This document shows, one piece after another, positions 1 through 5,889 of a DNA stretch of 21,674 nucleotides. The stretch covers positions 1 through 21,674 of IMG/VR virus record IMGVR_UViG_3300047557_001726. One strand, given 5' to 3'. The stretch comes from a virus. Each line of letters starts with the position of its first letter. Within the stretch, counting starts at the first letter, position 1. The notes beneath the pieces were generated by a model, which saw nothing but the letters and a program-made list of their open reading frames with translations, did no database searches and was not told where the DNA came from. A program made the position numbers and the translations under genes.

Positions 1-55
1 CGCGCTCACTTTGCAAACTTTTTACCTGCTACCGAAGATGCCGGCGGGGGGTGTT
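1..55 (-). other. Window edge downstream of the HNH gene
   Basis: This short non-coding stretch follows the HNH stop. On the minus strand a GTG (positions 9-7) and a TTG lie near the window edge, downstream of an AGGTAAAA stretch that could act as a weak ribosome binding site. A new gene may therefore begin here and run out of the window. Terminase genes often follow an HNH gene in this position, but too few codons are visible to identify anything. Confidence 0.2.
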
Positions 56-367
56 TTAATTATGTGCGCGATTCGACTTTTGTGAATTACAACTTCGGCA
101 AAGAACTTGAACATTGCTTGGAACTGATAATCCTCCGCGACTGAGGGGGATTATATGATCCACCGTCAAATCATTTGCCCTGCCACAATAAGAACAAAAT
201 GGTTGAACACTCCGCGCCCATTTACTAAGTGCCACCCACTCTTTGTCATACCCGCGAGCGATACGACTAGGGCGTTGTGATTCTTTTCTTCGCTGACATT
301 GTGTGCATCGTTTAGTTCTTACAACAACTCCACAATCAATGCAGGGCTTAGGAAGTAATGCCATCAT
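56..367 (-). CDS. HNH endonuclease (terminase-proximal type)
   Basis: The 103-aa protein has an N-terminal CxxC zinc pair (CIDCG) followed by a second pair (CTQC). The C-terminal half is a classic HNH module: CSYCG, then DHIIPLSRGG with the metal-binding DH, then an N and an LCRSCN-x-x-K tail. HNH nucleases of this size commonly sit next to terminase genes and assist genome packaging in siphophages; that role is known for relatives and is inferred here. Start: ATG at 367, with a second ATG at 364 also possible. There is no Shine-Dalgarno, but the gene overlaps the end of the endonuclease VII gene by 20 nt, so translation is probably coupled. It is the last complete gene of the minus-strand replication operon. 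Confidence 0.85.
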   Translation of the reverse strand: MMALLPKPCIDCGVVVRTKRCTQCQRRKESQRPSRIARGYDKEWVALSKWARSVQPFCSYCGRANDLTVDHIIPLSRGGLSVPSNVQVLCRSCNSQKSNRAHN

Positions 368-728
368 TCTTGACTAAGTATTCAATCGCCATAGCGAGGC
401 GGGTGGGGGAGTCCTTAAAGAATCCAAGACCTGAGTTGCAATACTGACAAAGCAATCCACGAACTTCTAATGTTTCGTGGTTGTGATCGATTCTGAATTT
501 GTTTTTCGATTCAGTAATGTGAATACCGCAAATCGCGCAACAACCGTTTTGTTCAAATAGAATCTCATCGTATTGTTTATTAGCTTTCCTAATAACCTTC
601 CGATGTATATTCCGACAACTTCTGCAAATCGGATGTCGTCTGTTCGCTGCTTTATTGGTGTGCCTAAATTCTGTTATGGCTTGAATACGAAGACATTTGC
701 GACACTCTTTGAGAGAGTCATTCAACAT
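348..728 (-). CDS. Recombination endonuclease VII-like HNH nuclease
   Basis: The 126-aa protein shows the endonuclease VII signature: two zinc pairs near the N-terminus (CRKC and CRSC), then CAICG, then DHNHETLEVRGLLCQYCNSGLG, which is the diagnostic DHxH...RGLLC-x2-CN-x-GLG pattern. T4 gp49 of this family resolves branched DNA before packaging. Such small versions are common in phages and may resolve recombination intermediates or act as homing nucleases. Start: ATG at 728 overlaps the preceding acidic gene's stop; an ATG at 734 is equally plausible because GGAAG lies 9 nt upstream of it. Having it directly before an HNH gene gives two adjacent zinc nucleases at the end of the operon. Confidence 0.88.
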   Translation of the reverse strand: MLNDSLKECRKCLRIQAITEFRHTNKAANRRHPICRSCRNIHRKVIRKANKQYDEILFEQNGCCAICGIHITESKNKFRIDHNHETLEVRGLLCQYCNSGLGFFKDSPTRLAMAIEYLVKNDGITS

Positions 729-921
729 CCTCATCTTCATCATCTTCCATTTCAAGACCAACAACACTCAAGCGGTCTTTCTCAGGCAGCGCCATATACA
801 GTTGAAGAACACTTACAACTGCGCGGTTGAGTAGGGATTCGATCGCATCAAATGAGAGGTCTGAGTCAGTAGTCAGCTCGGTCTCAATCTCCCCGATTCC
901 GATGCTGATGTTTAGAGCCAT
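718..921 (-). CDS. Small acidic protein of unknown function
   Basis: This is a 67-aa protein I do not recognise. The N-terminus (MALNISIGIGEIETEL) looks like a beta-strand segment, the middle is amphipathic helix, and the C-terminus is strongly acidic (MEDDEDEDVE). Start: ATG at 921 is chosen because GGGAG lies 7 nt upstream. A longer reading from TTG at 999 overlaps the upstream stop as TTGA, but its extra N-terminus looks non-coding. Its end overlaps the endonuclease VII start by 11 nt. Acidic tails of this kind recur in this window (see 8181-8270), which could reflect DNA-mimic or charge-based partner contacts; that is speculation. Confidence 0.7.
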   Translation of the reverse strand: MALNISIGIGEIETELTTDSDLSFDAIESLLNRAVVSVLQLYMALPEKDRLSVVGLEMEDDEDEDVE

Positions 922-992
922 TGGTTTGCTCCCATCTGAATCAAGGGATGGCAAACGCTGATGCGAAAAGCATAACAAATTTGTGCCGACAT
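912..992 (-). CDS. Possible 26-aa micropeptide
   Basis: The gap between the HTH gene and the acidic gene holds a 26-codon frame starting at ATG 992 with AGAGAGG about 8 nt upstream, and ending with a TAA just inside the next gene. The product (MSAQICYAFRISVCHPL...) has two cysteines and nothing recognisable. The good ribosome binding site is the only support. The frame could be chance, or could be a leader that feeds ribosomes to the next gene. Confidence 0.22.
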   Translation of the reverse strand: MSAQICYAFRISVCHPLIQMGANQWL

Positions 993-995
993 TTC

Positions 996-1754
996 TCAAG
1001 TCCTCTCTGTCACTTGAGTCTTCAGGGCTTGGACTATTGCTGCCAAGTCGTAAAGACTCCCCCTGCGTTCGATGTCGTATTTCTTGATGACTTTAAGGAC
1101 ATCTCTTTGAGTCATCTGTAACCATAAGGCAATCGCCTCAAGGTCTAGGAAGAATCTTTTATTGGGGTTGGACATTGCCAATGCCACCAATCGTAAGACC
1201 GACCAGGTTTGCTTACATCCGAAACAACTCACATCGTTTTGCAACTGCTCGACATCGATCACAATAAACTTCTTGCAATCATCTGTCGGACAAGGAATTC
1301 GTCGTGCTTGTTCGCGGAACTTCTTAGTCGCTGCTCTCCCCTTGGCGTGGAGGCTAAGAACTTCCGAGTGAAATTCTACCGCCCAATCCTGCGACAAAGA
1401 CCAGGAAAGGTGGACAAGGTGGAAGTCACAGGTCGCCTGGACTTCAAGTTCGGTGTTCTCGTTTTTAGGCACCAGCGCCGGCGGGGTCAACCCTCGGTCG
1501 CGCCTGACTATCTGCTCCCATCCGTGCAGGATGGCGAGCAGGTCGGTCGCCAGCGAGAAGTCAAGAGCCGTGACATTTATGCCAATGCTTCTCTCGGTTG
1601 AGACAAACCCTGATCCTGTCCGTGATGGCTCAAGGTAGAAGCCCGCCTCGAACTGCAACGCAGGCAGTTCAATCAGAGCCGACTTAACCTTCAGCTCGCA
1701 GATGAAGCAGGTGCCTTCTCGTTTAGAAGGGCGCTTGCAGATTCGACAGGTCAT
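996..1754 (-). CDS. Zinc-ribbon protein with C-terminal helix-turn-helix
   Basis: This 252-aa protein starts with a zinc knuckle at residues 3-19 (C3, C6, C16, C19). It carries a second zinc ribbon around residues 154-183 (CPTDDC then CFGC) and ends with an HTH-like stretch (DLEAIALWLQMTQRDVLKVI) that resembles a DNA-recognition helix pair. Similar HTH proteins are common in actinophage early regions, but no precise function is known to me. Start: ATG at 1754 has GAAAGGAAGG just upstream. An upstream in-frame extension lies inside the previous gene and is proline/serine rich, so it was rejected. The gene starts 32 nt inside the preceding zinc protein. Its position next to the 10-bp repeat array makes it a candidate for the protein that binds it; that is inference. 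Confidence 0.75.
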   Translation of the reverse strand: MTCRICKRPSKREGTCFICELKVKSALIELPALQFEAGFYLEPSRTGSGFVSTERSIGINVTALDFSLATDLLAILHGWEQIVRRDRGLTPPALVPKNENTELEVQATCDFHLVHLSWSLSQDWAVEFHSEVLSLHAKGRAATKKFREQARRIPCPTDDCKKFIVIDVEQLQNDVSCFGCKQTWSVLRLVALAMSNPNKRFFLDLEAIALWLQMTQRDVLKVIKKYDIERRGSLYDLAAIVQALKTQVTERT

Positions 1755-2076
1755 TGACCTTCCTTTCAGGTTTTTCCCAGTAGTTAGGAATCTCGGTGTC
1801 AAAGAGAACGGTGTTGGTGCATAGGTGGTCGGCGAGGATGCGGATGTTCTTCTTGCGCCCACCCTGGATTCGGATAAGGCTTCGCTCGACCGCTTCAAAG
1901 GAAACGGCGGTGCGGTGGCACTCGTAGGTCTTGCGCCCACTCAGGATGGCAACTATCTCTTCCTCAATGGTTAGGGTCTTCTTATCTAGCCTCTTGGCAA
2001 AGCCAGCCCAGGAGATGCCCTCCCAAACAACGGCACCGCATCGCCGGCAATTTATTGGTTTGAAGTTTTCATTCAT
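1723..2076 (-). CDS. Small zinc-finger-like protein, unknown function
   Basis: This 117-aa protein is unrecognised. Near the N-terminus it has CRRCG (residues 10-14), and later a Cys-His pair (YECHRTAVSFEAVERSLIRIQGGRKKN) that could complete a metal site. The segment around SFEAVERSLIRIQGGRKKNIRILADHL is basic and could contact nucleic acid. Start: ATG at 2076 has no Shine-Dalgarno, but its ATGA overlaps the stop of the ORF crossing the repeat array (2073-2333), so translation is probably coupled to that ORF. Its 3' end overlaps the next gene by 32 nt. Confidence 0.65.
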   Translation of the reverse strand: MNENFKPINCRRCGAVVWEGISWAGFAKRLDKKTLTIEEEIVAILSGRKTYECHRTAVSFEAVERSLIRIQGGRKKNIRILADHLCTNTVLFDTEIPNYWEKPERKVNDLSNLQAPF

Positions 2077-2333
2077 AAGTGAACCCAATCGCCGACTGAA
2101 CCGAACCGAACCTGACCCCCTCTAAAGAGGGGGGTCAGAGGTTCGGTTTCTTCGGTTTTCTGTGATTTTTTGGAGGTTCGGTTAGGTTCAGTTAGGTTCA
2201 GTTGAGTTTTTACGCGTAAATTACTCAAAAACCGAACCTGACCGAACCTATTTCCTAAAGTTTCAGGTTTGGTTAGACAAAATAACTGAACCTGTCCAAG
2301 ATGTTGCCTCAGGTTCGGTTGATTTAGGCTCAT
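2073..2333 (-). CDS. Coupled ORF running through the repeat array
   Basis: An 86-codon open frame crosses the whole 10-bp repeat array. Its ATG (2333) overlaps the helicase stop as ATGA, and GGGAG sits about 6 nt upstream. Its TGA (2073-2075) overlaps the next gene's ATG, again as ATGA. This is the junction style used through the operon, so translation is likely. The peptide has low complexity and reflects the repeats (GQVRF occurs twice, and NLTEPNR once), with no recognisable fold. It may serve mainly to carry ribosomes to the downstream gene, which lacks its own binding site. The alternative is that the open frame is chance and the segment is purely a DNA element. Confidence 0.45.
   Translation of the reverse strand: MSLNQPNLRQHLGQVQLFCLTKPETLGNRFGQVRFLSNLRVKTQLNLTEPNRTSKKSQKTEETEPLTPLFRGGQVRFGSVGDWVHL
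2113..2137. repeat. GC-rich inverted repeat inside the array
   Basis: TGACCCCCTCT (2113-2123) faces AGAGGGGGGTCA (2126-2137), one base short of perfect, and the hairpin is extended by flanking array copies in opposite orientation (2104-2113 and 2139-2148). The RNA hairpin is not followed by a U-run on the minus strand, so it is not a standard terminator. It could form a cruciform or a primer-recognition hairpin at an origin. Confidence 0.55.
2209..2220. repeat. Perfect 12-bp palindrome TTTACGCGTAAA
   Basis: The palindrome is centred at 2214/2215 and flanked by GAGT (2204-2207) and ACTC (2223-2226), which extend the dyad. Three forward 10-bp repeats lie to its left and two reverse repeats to its right, so it is the centre of a larger near-symmetric element. 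Its A/T-flanked CGCG core would suit a dimeric binding protein or an origin core; the function is inferred. Confidence 0.6.
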
Positions 2334-4387
2334 TTTGGCTCCCAGGGTTGCACATCATTAGCCAAGAAAATCTTGTGATGAGAATAGAGTTGTTTCTGAC
2401 CAACCTGACGAACAGCGACAGAACCGCGAGCTACTAGATGCTCAAGGGCGGTTCGCACCATATCTGACCCCATTCCGATTCCTTCATCGCGGAGCCTTGA
2501 CTTAATTTCATTGAAGTTCATCTCGTATCCGTGGCGCTCTAAGAAGGAGCTAACTTGTTCCATCCTCTGATCGGCAGATGAGACCTGAACCGAACCGCCG
2601 GTAATACTGACCGAGATGTGACCGTCACCGACAGAGCGGATGTTGGCAACGCCGACGGTCTTGGCATCAGGGCAGATGGCGCGGACAAAGCCTGGTCGAT
2701 CCTTCGTGCAAGTTATATCTAAGGCACCGTCAATGCCACGGCCGAACGGCAAGGACACCGAGACGGCAAAGGCCGCACCATCGATGTCGGCTCGCTTTGC
2801 CTGAGCGCCGATCGCATAATTGCCACGGTTGTCCTTGGATTTCGTGACATGATCAATGGTGAGGATGCCAGCGCCACCGACACGAAGTGGGCGAAGAACG
2901 GTCTGTGAGAAGGTGGTCGCATCCTTGTTCTTCTCAAGGTCTAGGTTCATCAGATTCATCGCTGCATTTACGCCGTCAACAACAATCAAGGTTGGTAGAT
3001 AAGCCATTATCTCGGTTCGCATTAGTTCGGCGACCCCTGGCTCGATTGCCTGGTCAGGGTTGGCATAACGGAAGAATTTGAACTTATCGGTTGGAACTTT
3101 CATTGTCTTTAGGCGATTTAAGATGCCTCTTGCCGAGTCCTCAAAATCAAGATAGAAGACGATGTTGTTCTTCTCTAGCTCTTGGCGGATAGCTTCTAGT
3201 GCAAGCCAAGTCTTGCCTGATTCTGATTCACCAAAGATGGCATTTATTTTGCCCGAATAGAGCAGGCAGTTGCCATCCTCACGGCGCAACATTGTCGGCG
3301 GGTTTTCATCTTCTAGGTCAATTTCTGAGAGTTGCTTTGGTATCCAGGAAGATTCAATGACTTCGCCTTCTTCATTGTGAAGCTGAACCATTGATGGTGC
3401 GTGAATTTCAAGAGTTCCGAGTTCTTTGCGGGCTTCGCCGTAGCCAAGGCTTCGCAAGGCTTTGGCAGCAGCCGAGAAGTCTGCGCCGTGTTCGACTAAG
3501 GCATAGACGGCAAATTTTGAATAGGCTCTTTCGGGTTCGAAAATGGTTGACGATGAGAAGACGAAGAACTTGTCAATGCCGGCGTGATTTGTTGTGGCGC
3601 TGATGCCTTCGGTCTTGCCTGGTCGCCTCCAAGCCGTCACCCCTGCCCGATTAGTGTGAACCTTTGTCCAACCTAGAGGTTCAAGAATCTGCTCCCAGGT
3701 GACTTTTGCGTTGTAATCATCACCAGGAGTTAGACCTTCGCCTTTGGGCTTGAGTTCTTCCTGGATGTTCTCTTGCTTCGGAATTGCATCAAATGTGGCA
3801 AACAAAGAATGAAGTTGAGAGCGTTCGGCGACCGTCAGGGTCGGGATTGACTTCGGCCCGCCATTTAGCATCTTCCAATGCCCGCCTGATGGATGGCAGG
3901 TGCCATTTGTCGGAGCGACAATGACAAAGCCACCTTCGCCTCTTGTTTCGGCTAGGACATCGATTCGATCGGCCTCACCTGGCCTTCTTGCGAGCTTAGT
4001 ATTTCCTGGCACTTCGCCATCGATGCGATAGAGCCAATGCAACCCGCCCGATGGTGTCATCTCTACATAACCATTGTTAATGCGCTCCCAAACTTCGCCG
4101 AGGCCAGCGTTATGGGCCATCTCTTTGAGTTCGATGTGGAGTTTGTCGGCGACAGCGCGGCCTTCAAGTTCGAGCATCTCTAGGTTGCCCGATACTTTTC
4201 CACAGATAACGCCAACGCCTTGAGCATCTGAAAACCAGGTCATCAATTCTTGGGTGTTTGGTTTTCTCTCTTGGTATTGCTTCCAAGTAGAAACCCCAGG
4301 GCGCTTTGATCCGTCGGTGGCAACTGGCACGACTGAGATGCCCTCGTTGGCAAGTTCGAGTGCAGTTAAAAGGATGTCAGTTTTCAT
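2330..4387 (-). CDS. Bifunctional primase/polymerase-helicase (PrimPol + RepA-like ATPase)
   Basis: This 685-aa replication protein has an N-terminal PrimPol domain (residues 5 to about 170): ANEGISVVPV, then an acidic pair MLELEG (E73, E75) where many PrimPols have DxD, GGLHWLY (residues 114-120) and EGGFVIVAPT. The centre is a RecA/RepA-like ATPase with a Walker A GESESGKT (about 386-393) and a Walker B LIVVDG (about 466-471). The C-terminus looks like a winged helix (MEQVSSFLERHGYEMNFNEI). It is expected to prime and unwind phage DNA. ATG at 4387 overlaps the methyltransferase stop as ATGA. The repeat array begins right after its stop, consistent with a replication initiation unit. E-x-E in place of D-x-D is, as I recall, usual in related phage proteins. 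Confidence 0.9.
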   Translation of the reverse strand: MKTDILLTALELANEGISVVPVATDGSKRPGVSTWKQYQERKPNTQELMTWFSDAQGVGVICGKVSGNLEMLELEGRAVADKLHIELKEMAHNAGLGEVWERINNGYVEMTPSGGLHWLYRIDGEVPGNTKLARRPGEADRIDVLAETRGEGGFVIVAPTNGTCHPSGGHWKMLNGGPKSIPTLTVAERSQLHSLFATFDAIPKQENIQEELKPKGEGLTPGDDYNAKVTWEQILEPLGWTKVHTNRAGVTAWRRPGKTEGISATTNHAGIDKFFVFSSSTIFEPERAYSKFAVYALVEHGADFSAAAKALRSLGYGEARKELGTLEIHAPSMVQLHNEEGEVIESSWIPKQLSEIDLEDENPPTMLRREDGNCLLYSGKINAIFGESESGKTWLALEAIRQELEKNNIVFYLDFEDSARGILNRLKTMKVPTDKFKFFRYANPDQAIEPGVAELMRTEIMAYLPTLIVVDGVNAAMNLMNLDLEKNKDATTFSQTVLRPLRVGGAGILTIDHVTKSKDNRGNYAIGAQAKRADIDGAAFAVSVSLPFGRGIDGALDITCTKDRPGFVRAICPDAKTVGVANIRSVGDGHISVSITGGSVQVSSADQRMEQVSSFLERHGYEMNFNEIKSRLRDEGIGMGSDMVRTALEHLVARGSVAVRQVGQKQLYSHHKIFLANDVQPWEPK

Positions 4388-4989
4388 TTTGTCATCCGCT
4401 CAATAATCCATTGGACAACAGGCACCGCCACCGCATTGCCCATTTGTTTATATCGGTGCGAATCGGCTTGGCCATCTGTCCATCCATCAGGAAAGCCTTG
4501 CAATCTCTCGCACTCTGTCGGTGTCAGGCGACGGACAACTTGTGGCGTTGCAACCGCCGGTGCTTGTAATCGATCCAGGGTATAAGCAGGCGCACCATCA
4601 TCACCGATTCCGGTTCCGTTTTGATGTTTCTCTAATTCTCTCGCATCATCTATCGGAAATATCGCTGGCACATTCCCTCCCCCTGTTCCCCATCGTTGAA
4701 TTACTGTTTGCATCACCGAATCTTCATAAACTCTGACATCACCAACGCGAGTGCCATCAAGAATGAAAACTGTGTGAAAGTTGGATGTTGCAAGTGTGAA
4801 TGCTTTATCATCACTCAAAAGAAATCCCTTCCCCCCCCCGCTCTTTCCTTCTCGTTCTCGCATTAAAATCACAACTGTTGTTCTTGTATCACCGCAATCA
4901 AAACCATTCAATGTCGGCACTACCCCCCCCGCAACCCAAGTCTCGTCATCATCGACCGATTGCGCTCTTTTTGATTTAACGAACCACAT
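4384..4989 (-). CDS. C5-cytosine methyltransferase, C-terminal part (motifs IX-X)
   Basis: This 201-aa piece completes the methyltransferase that starts at 5710. It holds the end of the target-recognition region (KSKRAQSVDDDETW, then PTLNGFDCGDTRTTVV), motif IX (RRLTPTECERLQGFPDGW) and motif X (YKQMGNAVAVPVVQWI), but no catalytic motifs. It is in the +1 frame relative to the N-terminal part and overlaps it by 14 nt. Start: ATG at 4989, or TTG at 4992, with AAGG 7-10 nt upstream, so it could be translated on its own and act as a second subunit, as in M.AquI. Otherwise a one-base indel or a +1 frameshift at the CGT-TAA junction has split one gene. It contains runs of nine and eight G on the coding strand. 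Confidence 0.8.
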   Translation of the reverse strand: MWFVKSKRAQSVDDDETWVAGGVVPTLNGFDCGDTRTTVVILMREREGKSGGGKGFLLSDDKAFTLATSNFHTVFILDGTRVGDVRVYEDSVMQTVIQRWGTGGGNVPAIFPIDDARELEKHQNGTGIGDDGAPAYTLDRLQAPAVATPQVVRRLTPTECERLQGFPDGWTDGQADSHRYKQMGNAVAVPVVQWIIERMTK

Positions 4990-5710
4990 CAATGATTGCC
5001 TTGTTATCTAGCAAATCATCTGCTGCAAGTCCTTTGTAATCTCTAGCAGTTAGCGTTCCTGCGATGGCTCGTTCGCCACTTGATTCAGCGCCTCTTGCAA
5101 TGGTGGTGGCAGAACCTTTCCTCGGCGCGTTGCTCTTCTCAAGATACCTTGCGCGGCCTTCTGCGATAGCGAGTATTTCTTCAGGTGTTCGCCCTGAGTC
5201 TCCAAGACATCCGACAATGAAGACTCGACGACGGCGTTGGGGAACTCCGAAGTATTGAGCATCAAGCACCCGCCATCCCACGCGATACCCGCGTTTGACC
5301 AACGCTTCAATGACGACGGCCATATCTCTTCCGTTATTTGAGGAAAGAAGACCAGGCACATTTTCGAGGATAAACGACTGCGCTCTTGTTTCGTCAAGGA
5401 GTCGGCAGATTTCCCAAAAAAGTCCACTCCGTTTTCCTGCCAATCCTGCTCTTCTACCGGCAACCGATAAGTCTTGACAGGGGAATCCTCCTGTAATGAT
5501 TCCATTGGAAGGATCGAATCCTGCTTGTATAAGTTGCTCACCTGTAACCCCCTGGATGTCGCCGAAAATTGTGGCGTTCGGAAATCGCCTTCTTAAAACA
5601 TTCTGTGCGTGTTTATCCCATTCGACCGATGCGGCTACAATGTAGCCACAACGCTCTAAAGCCAAATCAAATCCGCCAACGCCGGCGAACAATGACACCG
5701 CCGTTTTCAT
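4976..5710 (-). CDS. C5-cytosine DNA methyltransferase, N-terminal catalytic part
   Basis: This 244-aa protein transfers methyl from SAM to cytosine C5 in phage DNA, probably protecting it from host restriction. Visible motifs are I (SLFAGVGGF, residues 6-14), II (SVEWD), IV with the catalytic Cys (GGFPCQDLS, C78), VI (ENV, 116-118) and VIII (QRRRRVFIV, 158-165). It then enters the target-recognition region (TLTARDYKG) and stops at TAA 4976-4978, before motifs IX-X, which lie in the next frame (4384-4989). Start: ATG at 5710 overlaps the upstream zinc peptide as ATGA, with GGGGATGG just upstream. As it stands the protein lacks the C-terminal motifs, so it is a frameshifted gene, a two-subunit enzyme, or an assembly error. 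Confidence 0.88.
   Translation of the reverse strand: MKTAVSLFAGVGGFDLALERCGYIVAASVEWDKHAQNVLRRRFPNATIFGDIQGVTGEQLIQAGFDPSNGIITGGFPCQDLSVAGRRAGLAGKRSGLFWEICRLLDETRAQSFILENVPGLLSSNNGRDMAVVIEALVKRGYRVGWRVLDAQYFGVPQRRRRVFIVGCLGDSGRTPEEILAIAEGRARYLEKSNAPRKGSATTIARGAESSGERAIAGTLTARDYKGLAADDLLDNKAIIDVVR
5050..5541 (-). CDS. Overlapping +1-frame protein inside the methyltransferase gene
   Basis: A 163-codon frame lies wholly inside the cytosine methyltransferase, one base out of frame. It begins at GTG 5541 with GGGGG six nt upstream, a good ribosome binding site. The C-terminal third (SSLSDVLET, then KYSLSQKAAQGILRRATRRG and LPPPLQEALNQVA) reads like a structured protein. From memory it resembles products found overlapping methyltransferases in other phages, with a YxLSxKAxxGILRRAxxRGKxLP pattern. 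This conserved-looking part lies where the methyltransferase itself is poorly conserved (after motif VIII), so it is not simply a by-product of methylase codons. The function is unknown. No search was run. Confidence 0.5.
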   Translation of the reverse strand: MSNLYKQDSILPMESLQEDSPVKTYRLPVEEQDWQENGVDFFGKSADSLTKQERSRLSSKMCLVFFPQITEEIWPSSLKRWSNAGIAWDGGCLMLNTSEFPNAVVESSLSDVLETQGEHLKKYSLSQKAAQGILRRATRRGKVLPPPLQEALNQVANEPSQER

Positions 5711-5889
5711 ATTGACCACCATCCCCGAATCGTTCCTCCCTGTGGGCAGATGTTCCAATCTGCCTTCCCATCTGCAATCCATTGCCGATGAAGCCTTGCT
5801 TGTTCTTCAAAATCTGTCTCGTGAGTATCGCGCCCGCAATCAGGACAGATTTCTTGCCCGACATATTCGTAAATATGACGGCACTTCAT
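5707..5889 (-). CDS. 60-aa zinc-binding peptide
   Basis: The small protein has an N-terminal CxH (MKCRH), CPDCGRDTHETDFEEQARLHRQW in the middle, and a C-terminal CPQGGTIRGWWSI. The cysteines and histidines could coordinate one zinc. Peptides ending in a GTIRGWW-like sequence are familiar to me from phage genomes, but no function is established. ATG at 5889 overlaps the upstream methyltransferase stop as ATGA, and its own stop overlaps the cytosine methyltransferase start as ATGA. The 4-nt junctions on both sides support it as a real gene in the modification cluster. Confidence 0.75.
   Translation of the reverse strand: MKCRHIYEYVGQEICPDCGRDTHETDFEEQARLHRQWIADGKADWNICPQGGTIRGWWSI

Larger units (their letters stand above)
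2104..2320. repeat. Iteron-like array of 10-bp repeats AGGTTCRGTT
   Basis: There are ten copies of AGGTTCRGTT or its complement. Forward: 2139-2148, 2174-2183, 2184-2193, 2194-2203, 2265-2274 (one mismatch) and 2311-2320. Reverse: 2104-2113, 2230-2239, 2240-2249 (one mismatch) and 2284-2293. Partial copies lie at 2095-2102 and 2151-2157, and a 9/10 copy at 2588-2597 in the helicase gene. Three forward copies abut head to tail at exact 10-bp period, and two reverse copies mirror them across a central palindrome. The array sits directly downstream of the PrimPol-helicase gene, where many phages and plasmids keep a replication origin. An operator or partition-like site is the alternative. Confidence 0.8.

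Noticed and set aside
1209-1601. Plus-strand ORF of 130 codons
   Set aside because: Antisense to the zinc/HTH gene, with no start signals or recognisable protein pattern.
2113-2137. Intrinsic terminator for the helicase gene
   Set aside because: A strong hairpin, but no U-run follows on the minus strand, and coupled genes continue through it.
2104-2320. CRISPR array
   Set aside because: The repeats are only 10 bp, occur in both orientations, some abut with no spacer, and no cas operon is present. The Cas4-like protein is a phage recombination exonuclease.
2719-2937. Minus-strand ORF of 72 codons
   Set aside because: Out-of-frame shadow within the PrimPol-helicase; Arg/Ser/Pro-rich with no ribosome binding site.
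5667-5864. Another-frame ORF over the zinc peptide
   Set aside because: The 60-aa frame at 5707-5889 has ATGA junctions on both sides and cysteine pairs; this one has neither.
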